A stretch of 64,000 nucleotides of DNA, taken from NCBI GenBank assembly GCA_022447555.1, contig JAKVBF010000003.1:162279-226278 (forward strand), written 5' to 3'. Below, piece by piece: positions 37,000 through 46,756 of the stretch. This DNA comes from Mariniblastus sp. GTDB lineage: Bacteria; Planctomycetota; Planctomycetia; Pirellulales; Pirellulaceae. The position numbers and the translations under genes are program-made. The notes below the pieces were generated by a model, which was not told where the DNA came from, ran no database searches, and saw only the letters and a program-made list of their open reading frames with translations. Within the stretch, counting starts at the first letter, position 1. Each line of letters begins with the position of its first letter.

Positions 37000-38355
37000 A
37001 TGTTACGCAATGTAACGAAAACCTACGCCGGCCTAATCACTCTAGCATACGCCGTGGCTTTGTTGAGCCTGCCGGCCGAAATCCTAGGGCAGGATATTGG
37101 TTTTAAGGATTGGACCTACGATTCTTATGGAACGACCGGGATAAATATTTTCAGAAACTACGGTACGGGTTCAAAAACCGGTGCTCCCGGCATGTCTAAC
37201 TCCTTTAATCGATCCGGGATGAAGCTGGCAGAACCAGGCTGGCAGACGACCCCGGCCGGAAGCAATCACAGAATCAACGCAAATAATGGTAAGACTCAGT
37301 ACAAGATGACTTACAACTTTGGTTACTCCGATGCCACATTTGGAACGGATGGGGTGTATAGCTTATTGGAAAATACAAATACAGGACGCAGTTTGTACAA
37401 TATCACGAGTGACTGGCAAAAGAAATTTCAGGATCCCCAAGGGAATCAGACTTCCAAACCGATAGCCGACGCCAGCTCGGCCTTGAAGGCGGACTCTACG
37501 CCATGGCTGTCTGTGGCAGGTGCTAACAAGACAGGTGATGAGCTCTATCAGTACCTTATGAATCGGTCGGATCAATGGTCGTTGACGAATGACCAAGGTG
37601 ATGTGATTAAACCTTGGGAGGATGGCGATGGTAAAAATCCTTATCGCCGAACCGCCGCCGCCCTTGGCATGAGTTACAACCTCACTCAACATAACCACCA
37701 GCCAACAGATCCTTTCGGAGGATATCATTACTCCAACAATTATGTTGTCACAATGTGGGTTGATGAGGACGCGTTTTATCGGCCAAACGCGAATCAAAAT
37801 ATCCTGAATTTGGACGCAGAGAGTGCCCCGTTTCAAGAAGATGGATTATTACCATCGGGCTGGAATCCCGAACAAGGTTGGGATCCAGCTTGGGAGAGTT
37901 CTTTAGTGGGGGTTAACTGGAAACCTGACGAATCTGGTCCGTACGAATCTTTCGGTGGTTTTTACCATGACTGGTGGAATGGTAATGATCCTCAGGGGAA
38001 TTTTCCTTGGTCAGGGATAGGTTACACCTACGACTGGTATTATCAGAACCACAATACGGGAAAGGGGTGGGATGAGTACTGGACGCAGAAGGGACCTGAT
38101 AGTCCTGATTACGGTGACTATTATTTCGGCCAAGGTATATCAGAATTTGTGCTGTTGCAGAGTAACCCGACGGCATCCCTCAAAGCTCAATTCGAAGTAG
38201 TCGACGTTCAAACGACCTACCAATACCTGGACGGTCAGAACGGTCCGTGGGGTTTTTCTGTGCCCGAACCGACGACGTTGACGATCTTCAGTATGGCCGT
38301 TCTGGCTGGGCTGGGGATCCACCGTCGACGCCGGCGTTCAGCGGACCGAATATAG
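37000..38355 (+). CDS. Secreted PEP-CTERM protein of unknown function
   Basis: The 451-residue protein starts with a signal peptide (TYAGLITLAYAVALLSLPAEILG). It ends with a PEP-CTERM sorting signal: VPEPTTL, a hydrophobic helix of about 17 residues and a basic RRRRR tail, as cleaved by exosortase/EpsH-type enzymes for cell-surface delivery. The mature part is rich in Gly, Asn, Tyr and Trp, with repeated YDWYYQN, WWNGNDPQG and DYGDYYFG-like clusters. I recognise no catalytic domain. PEP-CTERM proteins usually come with extracellular polysaccharide production, which fits the glycan blocks of this window but is not evidence of a direct link. Confidence 0.85.
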   Translation: MLRNVTKTYAGLITLAYAVALLSLPAEILGQDIGFKDWTYDSYGTTGINIFRNYGTGSKTGAPGMSNSFNRSGMKLAEPGWQTTPAGSNHRINANNGKTQYKMTYNFGYSDATFGTDGVYSLLENTNTGRSLYNITSDWQKKFQDPQGNQTSKPIADASSALKADSTPWLSVAGANKTGDELYQYLMNRSDQWSLTNDQGDVIKPWEDGDGKNPYRRTAAALGMSYNLTQHNHQPTDPFGGYHYSNNYVVTMWVDEDAFYRPNANQNILNLDAESAPFQEDGLLPSGWNPEQGWDPAWESSLVGVNWKPDESGPYESFGGFYHDWWNGNDPQGNFPWSGIGYTYDWYYQNHNTGKGWDEYWTQKGPDSPDYGDYYFGQGISEFVLLQSNPTASLKAQFEVVDVQTTYQYLDGQNGPWGFSVPEPTTLTIFSMAVLAGLGIHRRRRRSADRI

Positions 38356-38413
38356 TTGGTCGAATAAAATAGTTGGTCGAATAAAAAACGATTGAAAACG
38401 ATTGAAAACGATT
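38352..38413 (+). repeat. Two short tandem repeats behind the PEP-CTERM gene
   Basis: A 17-base unit (ATAGTTGGTCGAATAAA) occurs twice head to tail at 38352-38368 and 38369-38385; the first copy contains the stop codon. It is followed by about three copies of a 10-base unit (AAACGATTGA) to 38413. A C-rich/T-run stretch (CCGCCCCTTTTTTT) follows at 38418 onwards. This looks like replication slippage in a non-coding spacer. Confidence 0.7.
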
Positions 38414-38564
38414 GGGCCGCCCCTTTTTTTGGTGTGTTGGTGATGCGTGCTGGGGTGAAGTACTGAATCGGCTTACTGCATGGCAGTGTGGTGAGACCGG
38501 CAAAGCGAACCAAGCGTAGCAGCGGGTTGCGCGGCCTCATCATTTGCGTGTGGTCGGTTACCCA

Positions 38565-39221
38565 TTACCGAAGCTGGGTGGTGCACCATAGGCTCGGATC
38601 CTCAGCGATCGGCATCTCGGGACCGGTGGCCAGCGTTTGCCAACCGAGCTCGCGGTCGACGACCGCGTAAAAGAACCCAAGATTGGTATGCTCGTCGGTG
38701 TCCCATCCGTTGAGGCAGCCCGAGGGGATGAAGGCTCGGATAGAATATCCCGTTTTGGTCACCTCGCTGGCGATATTGACTTTGAGGCGGTTGATGGTCG
38801 GCGGATCGTCTTTGGAACGGTTGATTTTCAACATACTGGCAACCGGTGTCTCTTTGTTGGATCCACCACCCTTGGGTGTCAAGACGAACCAGTGACAGAA
38901 TTTTGAGGCTCGATGGATGTTCTGGGTGTCTCGTGTGTCGACCCAAATTTGCAATCCGTCACTCTCCAGCAGCTGTGTCTCACGGCACCAGACCGATTGT
39001 TTTTTTCCGCTGACCGTGGCGTGCAACAGTAGGCCATCGGTGCGCCAACCCATCCGCACATCGGCAAAATGTCCGCCACCCTCTAAGACAGAGAAACAGG
39101 GGAGGCGATGGCTTGCAGGCAGTTCGAATTTGGCGGACCATTTTTCCTTGGATTCCAGACAGGGAAACCGGTACCGAAACAGCAGGTTTTTTGGGATTTG
39201 GGAAACGATCGAATCGGACAT
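38565..39221 (-). CDS. CBM9-like (DOMON-type) carbohydrate-binding domain protein
   Basis: The 218-residue protein resembles family 9 carbohydrate-binding and DOMON-like modules: HFADVRMGWRTDGLLLHATVSG, then SDGLQIWVDTRDTQNIHRASKFCHWFVL, and late ETKTGYSIRAFIPSGCLNGWDTDEHTNLGFFYAVVDRELG-like segments. The DGLQIWVDTRD element is the ligand-facing strand of this fold. No signal peptide is apparent, so it is probably cytoplasmic unless the start is wrong. Its role is unknown. Solitary modules like this occur in planctomycetes. It is encoded 49 bases downstream of the UvrA stop. Confidence 0.7.
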   Translation of the reverse strand: MSDSIVSQIPKNLLFRYRFPCLESKEKWSAKFELPASHRLPCFSVLEGGGHFADVRMGWRTDGLLLHATVSGKKQSVWCRETQLLESDGLQIWVDTRDTQNIHRASKFCHWFVLTPKGGGSNKETPVASMLKINRSKDDPPTINRLKVNIASEVTKTGYSIRAFIPSGCLNGWDTDEHTNLGFFYAVVDRELGWQTLATGPEMPIAEDPSLWCTTQLR

Positions 39222-39270
39222 AGGATTTCAGAGAGGGTTGATGATTGAAACGGCATCGGTTGTCTAAGGG

Positions 39271-42200
39271 TCACTGGGTCAGGTGCTCTAGGTGTTCCTG
39301 CAAAAACTCTTTGAACTTGGGTTGCTTGACTTGATCGGGATGTTTGAAATTGATGCGAACCAGATCTTTCCCATTGACGTTGGTGACGCTGGGGTCGTCG
39401 GCCAGATCGGCCACTCTTCCCAAAGCTACCGTGTTTTGGGGACATGAAAGTTGCAGCCAAAGCGCGTCCGGCTTTTTAGTTTGAATACTGGCCCAAGGAT
39501 CCTTCTGATCGGGCCGGTAGAGGTGGACAACCTGCTTGTTCTTCCACAGGATGCTTCCATCGGGTGAGATTTCCTGAAGTAGATTGTGCAGCACCTCCAG
39601 CACTTCAAAGTCCCACTGAACCTTGCGGCCGGTGGGGAAACCTTTTTGCATAAAGTGCCACTTCTGTCCCAGTTTCGCCCAAGGGGTGTGGTCATCGATA
39701 TTCAATTCAACCCGCTTGATCCGGTTTTGAAAACTGGCGATGGCCTGATCCAAAAATTCCCAGAATGCGGGGATGTTGATCTCCTGCCACGAGTGGGCCC
39801 GAATCTCGATCTCCTGAAAACCGCTTTTGTTATTCAGGACGCGAACCCGGGGAGTGTTCCCGTAGATTGGCAGGTCGTCCATTTCATTGGCTGTTTGTAA
39901 GGGCAGTTGCTCGATCAATTCATCCCGCTTAAAGGTTCTTGGTCGCACGCGGAACTTCATCTTTAAAAGCCAAGCTTCGCCGGTGATCGCGTGAAAGAAC
40001 CAGCCCTGCGACTTTTTGAGACCGGTGATCTCGACCACGGTCCGCTCGCTCCAGTTGGTTTCTCCAAAGCCCTCTTCGCGTTGGATGTAATCGGCGACTT
40101 CTTCCAATATTTTTCCGTCCCAATTAACCGGCTCGCCTTGGCGACCGACGCGGTCTTGAGTGTGCCAACGCCGCCCATCCGATTCCCAAGGCATTTTAGC
40201 CGATTTTCCGATGTCCTCGATGTCCATATCGTTCTTCCGCCATCGGTCGTCTCTGTTGGGATTGTATTCGACCCGCTCTGCGTAAGGTCCTGCTTCGAGA
40301 ACGCTGGCTAGGGCATCTCCCGTGTAACTGGGTGGCTGTTCCGATTTGGGTTTCCGGGCTTGCTTGGCATATTGAACGATCATTTCCGGGGTGCCCTGCA
40401 CCACGATGTGACCGCCGCCCATTCCGGCCTCGGGTCCCATATCGATCACCCAGTCGGCCGCCTTAATGATGTCTAGGTTGTGTTCGATCAAAACCACACT
40501 GTTGCCGATGTCGACCAATCGCTGAAGGACTTCCAGAAGCTTAGCAAGATCGTCAAAATGCAAGCCCGTGGTCGGCTCGTCAAGTAGATACAAGGTTCGG
40601 CCAGTGTCAGGGCGGGCGAGTTCGGCCGCCAGTTTAACTCGCTGGGCTTCTCCGCCGGAAAGGGTTGGAGCGCTTTGTCCTAGTGTAACGTAGTCCAGTC
40701 CAACGTCGCACAAGGTCTGTAGAATACGACGGATTTTTGGGATGTTTTGGAACAGTTGAACCGCTTCGCCGCAGGGCATCTCAAGAACGTCATTGATCGA
40801 ATGGCCGTTGAAACGGACAGCCAGTGTCTCTTCGTTGTAACGCCGCCCTTTGCAAGAATCACACCGCACCCAAACGTCAGGTAGAAAATGCATTTCAATG
40901 CAGATTTGTCCATTACCTTGGCATTCTTCGCAGCGACCACCTGGAACATTGAAACTGAACCTGCGGGCCGTATAGCCGCGCAGTTTAGCGTCCGGCAGAT
41001 GAGCATAAAGATTCCGGATTAACTCAAAGACGCCAGTATAGGTTGCCGGGTTCGAGGTCGGGCTGTTACCGAGGGGTGTCTGATCGACCCGAATGACTTT
41101 ATTGATGTGTTCGATTCCGGTGATACCTCGATGGCCACCGGGACTGGTCGAGGCGCGATGCAATCGTTGAGCCAACGTGTTATAGAGTACGTCGTTGATC
41201 AATGAACTCTTGCCGCAGCCACTGGGGCCGGTGACGACGGTAAGGGTTCCCAAAGGGATTTGTACGTCGATCTCTTTGAGGTTGTTATGATGGGCGCCAA
41301 AGATATTGATTGTGTTGGCCAGCGGCCCAGTGGGGGGCCCCATTTCAGCGGCTGTGGGATTTGATTTTTTAGATTTGGATTTTGTCTTCTTTTTCTTCGT
41401 TGGGCCCGGTGGTGATGGAACGGCGAGGGCAGGGCGGCGATTCGTGGGAATGGGGATCCCCTTCTTGCCGCTCAAGTAGGGTCCGGTCACGGAGGCCCGT
41501 TTTTTGCCAACTTGGGTTGGCGTGCCATGGGCGATGATCTCACCGCCGCCGACTCCGGCCTTGGGACCAAAATCAAAAATATGATCGCTATTTTCAATGA
41601 TTTCGCGATCGTGCTCGACGACGATTAGGGTGTTACCCAAATCTCGCAATCGATGCAGTGCCGATAACAATCGGGTGTTGTCGCGGGGGTGCAGACCAAT
41701 AGTCGGTTCGTCTAAGACGTACAGAACGCCGCACAAACCGCTGCCCAATTGGCTGGCGAGGCGGATCCGCTGAGCCTCGCCATTGGAGAGCGATCCCGCC
41801 GTGCGTGAAAGTGTGATGTATTGCAATCCTACATCGTTCAGGAATTCGACACGATTGGTGATTTCACGAAGGAGTTCTCCAGCAATTTTAGATTCGCGGG
41901 CATCCAATTTCCAACTTTTAATTTCACGGGCCAGCTGTCCAAACGGCATCCGGCACAAGCCGTCAATGACATGGCCACGAAATTGTACAGCGCTGGCATC
42001 ATCTCGCAGGCGACTGCCGCCACAGCTGCCGCATTCGACTTCGCCAATCAGCGATTGCATTTTCATTCGCAGTCCGGGTGATAAGCGAGAGGCTTCCTCG
42101 AGAGTTGGGTAAACCCCTTTAAATTGGAACGAGAAAACGACCTGTTTTTTGTCGACCACGTCGAACCAGCGATCGTTGGTGCCGTAATAGATGATCCGTC

Positions 42201-45200
42201 GATTACGGGCGTCGAGTTGGTTGAAGGGGACGTCCATCGGGATGCCGGTCGCTTCACACAACACCTTCAACATGACTTTGGAAAGCCGAGTATTTTGTTC
42301 CGGCCAAAGCCCAATTGCCCCTTCTTTCAAGGATAGTTCTGGATCTCGCATCACGATTTTGGGATCTGCGCCCGTTTGAGTTCCGATCCCTTCGCAATCA
42401 TCACACCAACCGAGGCGGCTGTTAAAAGAGAAGTTGTGCGGAGAGAGCGCTTCGAAACTACGACCGCATTGCTCGCATGCTAGATGTTGGCTGTGGCGGA
42501 TTGTGGTCCAATGGTTTTCGGGCACGTTTTCCTGTGGGATGGCGACCATCATCACGCCGACTCCCAGTGAAAGTGCCGCTTCGACACTATCGGCAATCCG
42601 GCCGTGTGATTTCTTTTGGACCACGACTCGATCGACTACGACCTCGACGGTGTGCCGGGATCGACGGTTGGGTGAGGGAGCCTCATCGATGGGGTAGGTG
42701 ATGCCATCTAGTCGAACTCGCATGAAACCTTTGGCTCGGATCTCTTCCCACAGTTGATCAAAGGACTGCGACGAATCAAGAACTATCGGAGCCAGAAGAA
42801 TCAACTTTTGACCGCTGGGATGTTGCATGATTTTGTCGACGATTTGATCACTGGTCTGAGTCCCGATTTTGATCGCGCATTCGGGGCAATAGCCAGTGCC
42901 TAGACGAGAAAATAGGATTCGCAAATAATCGTAGACCTCGGTAACGGTACCGACGGTTGAGCGGGGCGTCGAACCAAGATTCTTTTGCTCGATTGCGATC
43001 GCCGGTGAGAGCCCTTCAATCTGGTCGACTTTGGGTTTCTCCAATTGATTGACGAATTGCCTGGCGTAGGAACTAAGGCTTTCGACATAACGCCGTTGAC
43101 CCTCGGCATAGATGGTGTCCATCGCCATTGAGCTTTTGCCACTACCACTGGGGCCACAGAAAACCGTCATCTTATCCCGAGCGATGTCGGCGTCGACTAT
43201 CTTGAGGTTGTGCTGCTCCGCCGCCCGCACTTTGATTTTGGTCGAAATGGTAGGTTGTTTGACGGTCTTCCGTTTGCGAGCCGGCTTGACTTTGGTAACC
43301 GGCTTTTCTCCCATCGCCCGAGCGAGCGCTTGGCCGGTCATCGAGGCTTTGTTCTTGATGATTGTTTCAGGGGGACCCGCACTCACGATCTGGCCACCAC
43401 CGGCTCCTCCTTCGGGTCCGAGGTCAATGACCCAGTCGGCCGTCTTGATCACATCCAAATTGTGCTCGACCACCAGCACTGTATTACCGGCCGCGACGAA
43501 GCCTTGCAGAACATTTAAAAGAAGTTGGATATCGGCAAAGTGGAGCCCGGTCGTCGGTTCATCCAGCAAGTAAAGGGTTTTACCGGTACTGCGTTTGACC
43601 AACTCACGGGCCAGTTTGATCCGCTGAGCTTCACCGCCCGAAAGCGTGGGTGAGGGTTGTCCAATTTTTAGATAATCCAGCCCAACATCCTGCAGTGTTT
43701 TGAGTTTGTCGTAAATTTTAGGAATGTTTTCGAAAAAGACCATCGCCTCAGCAACGTCCATGTTGAGGACATCAGCGATTGACTTGTCTCGGTATTTGAC
43801 CTGCAGGGTTTCACGATTGAAGCGTTGTCCTTGGCACACTGGGCAGGTGACCCAGACATCCGCCAAGAAGTCCATTTCTAGTTTGTTACTGCCGTTCCCT
43901 TCACACGCTTCACAGCGGCCGCCTTTGACGTTGAAGCTGAATCGACCTGGCTTGAAGCCTCGCTTCTTAGCATCCGGTAATTGCGTATAGAGCTTGCGAA
44001 TCTCATCAAATAACTTGATATAGGTTCCTGGGTTACTGCGAGGGGTTCGCCCGATCGGAGATTGATCGATGGCAATCAGCTTATCCATCAACTCGAGGCC
44101 CTGAAGCTCCTTATAATATCCAGGGTCGCCAATCCCGCGGTTTAGTTTTTCTCGCAAGGCTTCGACCAGAATGTCATTCACGAGTGAGCTTTTGCCACTG
44201 CCACTGACGCCTGTTACACATACGAACATACCCAGCGGGATTTCAACATCGATCCCTTTTAAGTTGTTGTGTTCGGCCCCCAAGATGCGGAGCATTTTAT
44301 CCGGGTTTGGAGAACGCCGCTGTTCCGGAATGGCAATCGTTTTATTACCGCTAAGGTATTTCCCGGTGACGCTATCTTGAGAGGAACCAATGTCTTGAGG
44401 TGATCCTTCGTAGACGACATGACCTCCGTGAACACCAGGACCCGGACCAAAGTCGATGATGTGATCGGAGGCTCTCATCGTGTCTTCGTCGTGTTCTACC
44501 ACGACCACGGTGTTGCCGAGATCGCGAAGGTGTTGCAACGTACCAATGAGCCGATCGTTATCGCGCGGATGCAACCCGATCGAGGGCTCATCCAAAATAT
44601 AGAGGACACCCACCAGCCCAGCGCCGATCTGGCCGGCCAAGCGAATCCGCTGACTCTCGCCACCCGAGAGTGTGGGCGCAGTTCGGTCAAGTGTTAGGTA
44701 GTCGAGTCCTACATTCAAAAGGAAACCCAAACGGTTGCGGATCTCTTTGACGGGTTCGACCGCTACCAAAGCACGCGTTGCGTCCAATTCCAGTGAACTG
44801 AAAAAATCAAAAGCCTCGGCGATCGACAATTGACAGATGTCTGGCAAGGCAAGGCTGGCTCGATCCGCAAAGGCCGGATTACTGGACTGTAAACGGAAGT
44901 GCCGGGCCTGTTCATTCAGGCGCTTTCCATCACATGAAGTGCACTTCATTTCGTCCATGTACTGTTCGAGCTGCCGTAATTTTGGAGCGCTTTTTGTGTT
45001 TCGGTACTTTTCGTCCAGTTCGGGGATGATCCCGGCAAATGTGCCCCCGTATTTCATTGGCGAGCTTCCACCTCGCCAAGTGTAAGTGATATGCAAGTCC
45101 CCTGTTCCATAAAGCCAAACCCGTTGCAATTCAGCTGGAAGTTCTTCCCAAGCCGTTTCGAGGAGAGTGCCTTCGGGTAACTCTTTCAAACGCTCGTAAG

Positions 45201-46236
45201 TCCCGGCGACACCCTTGTAAATATGACGACGCCAACGGCCGAGATCTTTCCACTTGCCAACCAGCTGAATGCAGCCTTGCTGGAATGACTTACTCGGATC
45301 TGGGATAAGCAATTCCGGATCAAATGTGAAAACGTCACCCAATCCGTCACAGTCATCACACATACCCTGTGGGCTGTTGAATGAAAACATCTGAGGAGTC
45401 GGGGGGGTAAAGCTGATCCCGCAATCGGCGCATGCGTAGTCCGAGGAATAAACTCGACCTTTCGGTTTTCCACGGGCGCGTGAACGGCTGGGCGCCTCGG
45501 CAGGTTCGGTCTCTTCATCATCGGTTGCGATGATCAGCGTCCGCTTCCCAATTTTCAATCCGAGCTCAACCGCCTCACTCAATCGTGCTCGAATACTAGG
45601 GCCCGATTTAAGACGGTCAATCACGACTTCAATATCGTGACGCTGCTGACGCTCCAGTTGGATATCGCTCGTTAGCGAACGAATCTCTCCATCCACTCGA
45701 ACTCGTGAAAATCCCTGTTTCAATAAATCTGAAAACAGGTCGCGGTGCTCACCTTTTTGGGCTCGAATAATGGGAGCGAGAACGGAGTACTCAGTCCCTT
45801 TAGAGATTTGTAGAATACTACCAATGATTTGGTCGCGCGACTGAGCTGAAATGGGTTGGTCGCATTTGGGACAGTAGCCTTGACCTGCACGAGCGAACAG
45901 GACACGAAGAAAATCGTAAATTTCCGTAATGGTCCCGACGGTGCTGCGGGGGTTATTGCCGGATGATTTTTGAGAGATTGAGATCGAAGGACTTAGTCCC
46001 GAGATCAAATCCACGTCCGGCTTAGGCATCTGGCCTAAAAATTGACGCGCAAAGCTTGACAAGCTCTCGACGTATCTGCGTTGCCCTTCGGCAAACAGCG
46101 TGTCAAACGCGAGCGAGCTTTTACCACTGCCACTCACACCCGTGAGGCAGATCAATTTATTGCGAGGTAATATTAGGTCGACGTCACGCAAATTATGTTC
46201 ACGTGCGCCCTTAATCGTTATGTCCGAAGCTGGCAT
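39271..46236 (-). CDS. uvrA: Tandem-duplicated UvrA excinuclease subunit with C-terminal extension
   Basis: The protein of about 2321 residues contains two complete UvrA units and thus four ABC ATPase domains. The first Walker A lysine is about K39 (GVSGSGKSS) and the second copy begins near residue 1000 with K1034 (GPSGSGKSS). Both repeat the UvrB-binding, zinc-finger and signature regions (CPKCDQ, GGRCEACEGNG, SGGESQRIRLA, LYLLDEPTTGLHF). UvrA senses helix distortion and loads UvrB in nucleotide excision repair. Duplication is also known in Chlamydia, another PVC lineage. The last 330 residues, from about 1990, are an extra region with no recognised family. I favour ATG at 46236 because ITIKGAREHNL starts there; ATG 46260 is the alternative. 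Confidence 0.93.
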   Translation of the reverse strand: MPASDITIKGAREHNLRDVDLILPRNKLICLTGVSGSGKSSLAFDTLFAEGQRRYVESLSSFARQFLGQMPKPDVDLISGLSPSISISQKSSGNNPRSTVGTITEIYDFLRVLFARAGQGYCPKCDQPISAQSRDQIIGSILQISKGTEYSVLAPIIRAQKGEHRDLFSDLLKQGFSRVRVDGEIRSLTSDIQLERQQRHDIEVVIDRLKSGPSIRARLSEAVELGLKIGKRTLIIATDDEETEPAEAPSRSRARGKPKGRVYSSDYACADCGISFTPPTPQMFSFNSPQGMCDDCDGLGDVFTFDPELLIPDPSKSFQQGCIQLVGKWKDLGRWRRHIYKGVAGTYERLKELPEGTLLETAWEELPAELQRVWLYGTGDLHITYTWRGGSSPMKYGGTFAGIIPELDEKYRNTKSAPKLRQLEQYMDEMKCTSCDGKRLNEQARHFRLQSSNPAFADRASLALPDICQLSIAEAFDFFSSLELDATRALVAVEPVKEIRNRLGFLLNVGLDYLTLDRTAPTLSGGESQRIRLAGQIGAGLVGVLYILDEPSIGLHPRDNDRLIGTLQHLRDLGNTVVVVEHDEDTMRASDHIIDFGPGPGVHGGHVVYEGSPQDIGSSQDSVTGKYLSGNKTIAIPEQRRSPNPDKMLRILGAEHNNLKGIDVEIPLGMFVCVTGVSGSGKSSLVNDILVEALREKLNRGIGDPGYYKELQGLELMDKLIAIDQSPIGRTPRSNPGTYIKLFDEIRKLYTQLPDAKKRGFKPGRFSFNVKGGRCEACEGNGSNKLEMDFLADVWVTCPVCQGQRFNRETLQVKYRDKSIADVLNMDVAEAMVFFENIPKIYDKLKTLQDVGLDYLKIGQPSPTLSGGEAQRIKLARELVKRSTGKTLYLLDEPTTGLHFADIQLLLNVLQGFVAAGNTVLVVEHNLDVIKTADWVIDLGPEGGAGGGQIVSAGPPETIIKNKASMTGQALARAMGEKPVTKVKPARKRKTVKQPTISTKIKVRAAEQHNLKIVDADIARDKMTVFCGPSGSGKSSMAMDTIYAEGQRRYVESLSSYARQFVNQLEKPKVDQIEGLSPAIAIEQKNLGSTPRSTVGTVTEVYDYLRILFSRLGTGYCPECAIKIGTQTSDQIVDKIMQHPSGQKLILLAPIVLDSSQSFDQLWEEIRAKGFMRVRLDGITYPIDEAPSPNRRSRHTVEVVVDRVVVQKKSHGRIADSVEAALSLGVGVMMVAIPQENVPENHWTTIRHSQHLACEQCGRSFEALSPHNFSFNSRLGWCDDCEGIGTQTGADPKIVMRDPELSLKEGAIGLWPEQNTRLSKVMLKVLCEATGIPMDVPFNQLDARNRRIIYYGTNDRWFDVVDKKQVVFSFQFKGVYPTLEEASRLSPGLRMKMQSLIGEVECGSCGGSRLRDDASAVQFRGHVIDGLCRMPFGQLAREIKSWKLDARESKIAGELLREITNRVEFLNDVGLQYITLSRTAGSLSNGEAQRIRLASQLGSGLCGVLYVLDEPTIGLHPRDNTRLLSALHRLRDLGNTLIVVEHDREIIENSDHIFDFGPKAGVGGGEIIAHGTPTQVGKKRASVTGPYLSGKKGIPIPTNRRPALAVPSPPGPTKKKKTKSKSKKSNPTAAEMGPPTGPLANTINIFGAHHNNLKEIDVQIPLGTLTVVTGPSGCGKSSLINDVLYNTLAQRLHRASTSPGGHRGITGIEHINKVIRVDQTPLGNSPTSNPATYTGVFELIRNLYAHLPDAKLRGYTARRFSFNVPGGRCEECQGNGQICIEMHFLPDVWVRCDSCKGRRYNEETLAVRFNGHSINDVLEMPCGEAVQLFQNIPKIRRILQTLCDVGLDYVTLGQSAPTLSGGEAQRVKLAAELARPDTGRTLYLLDEPTTGLHFDDLAKLLEVLQRLVDIGNSVVLIEHNLDIIKAADWVIDMGPEAGMGGGHIVVQGTPEMIVQYAKQARKPKSEQPPSYTGDALASVLEAGPYAERVEYNPNRDDRWRKNDMDIEDIGKSAKMPWESDGRRWHTQDRVGRQGEPVNWDGKILEEVADYIQREEGFGETNWSERTVVEITGLKKSQGWFFHAITGEAWLLKMKFRVRPRTFKRDELIEQLPLQTANEMDDLPIYGNTPRVRVLNNKSGFQEIEIRAHSWQEINIPAFWEFLDQAIASFQNRIKRVELNIDDHTPWAKLGQKWHFMQKGFPTGRKVQWDFEVLEVLHNLLQEISPDGSILWKNKQVVHLYRPDQKDPWASIQTKKPDALWLQLSCPQNTVALGRVADLADDPSVTNVNGKDLVRINFKHPDQVKQPKFKEFLQEHLEHLTQ

Positions 46237-46756
46237 CTCTAGGCGACGATTCCCATCCATAGCGCACGTTGTAATCAAAAAACGAACCAAGCATTCTATC
46301 AGCGGAACCGCATCGTCTCTACCGCGCCACCAAGACACCTAGGATTTTTGGGATCGCCGCTGTTGGGGCGATTTAAGGCAGTCATTCGGCCAACCATGCG
46401 ATTCAAGGGGTGCGTGGAGATGGGTACGCGGGGTCGGAAGTCATGACCGACTCAACCAAAAACCTATCTTTTCTATCAATTTGTCTCCTTTTCAAGCCTT
46501 TCTGGTTAGGGAGCGGTGAATTGGGATTTCAGACAATTTGCCACTTGTTCTTTCAGTGCCGATGTGGCGTACCGACCCGAACTTCTTTTTTTTGATAAAT
46601 TCGATTTCCAAGTTCATTCCGAGGGTCCAGTAAATTCCGGAGCTGGGCTGACCTTCGGGTTTCGGGAAGTTAAACTGTTGACGTTGGTCAAAGGCCGATG
46701 ATGCCTAGCTTACGGCCGACCTTTTTAAGTTTTATGTCTCAATATCGGAGAGTTGG
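46237..46756. other. Divergent intergenic region between uvrA and the DUF1080 gene
   Basis: This 520-base region separates the divergent uvrA and DUF1080 genes and should hold both promoters. A short inverted repeat is visible at 46433-46451 (GTCGG and CCGAC, nine-base loop). I find no LexA-like site by eye and no gene. The first 24 bases may be coding if uvrA starts at 46260. Confidence 0.5.

Noticed and set aside
38352-38413. CRISPR-like repeat array
   Set aside because: The units are 17 and 10 bases long, adjacent with no spacers, and no cas genes are present.
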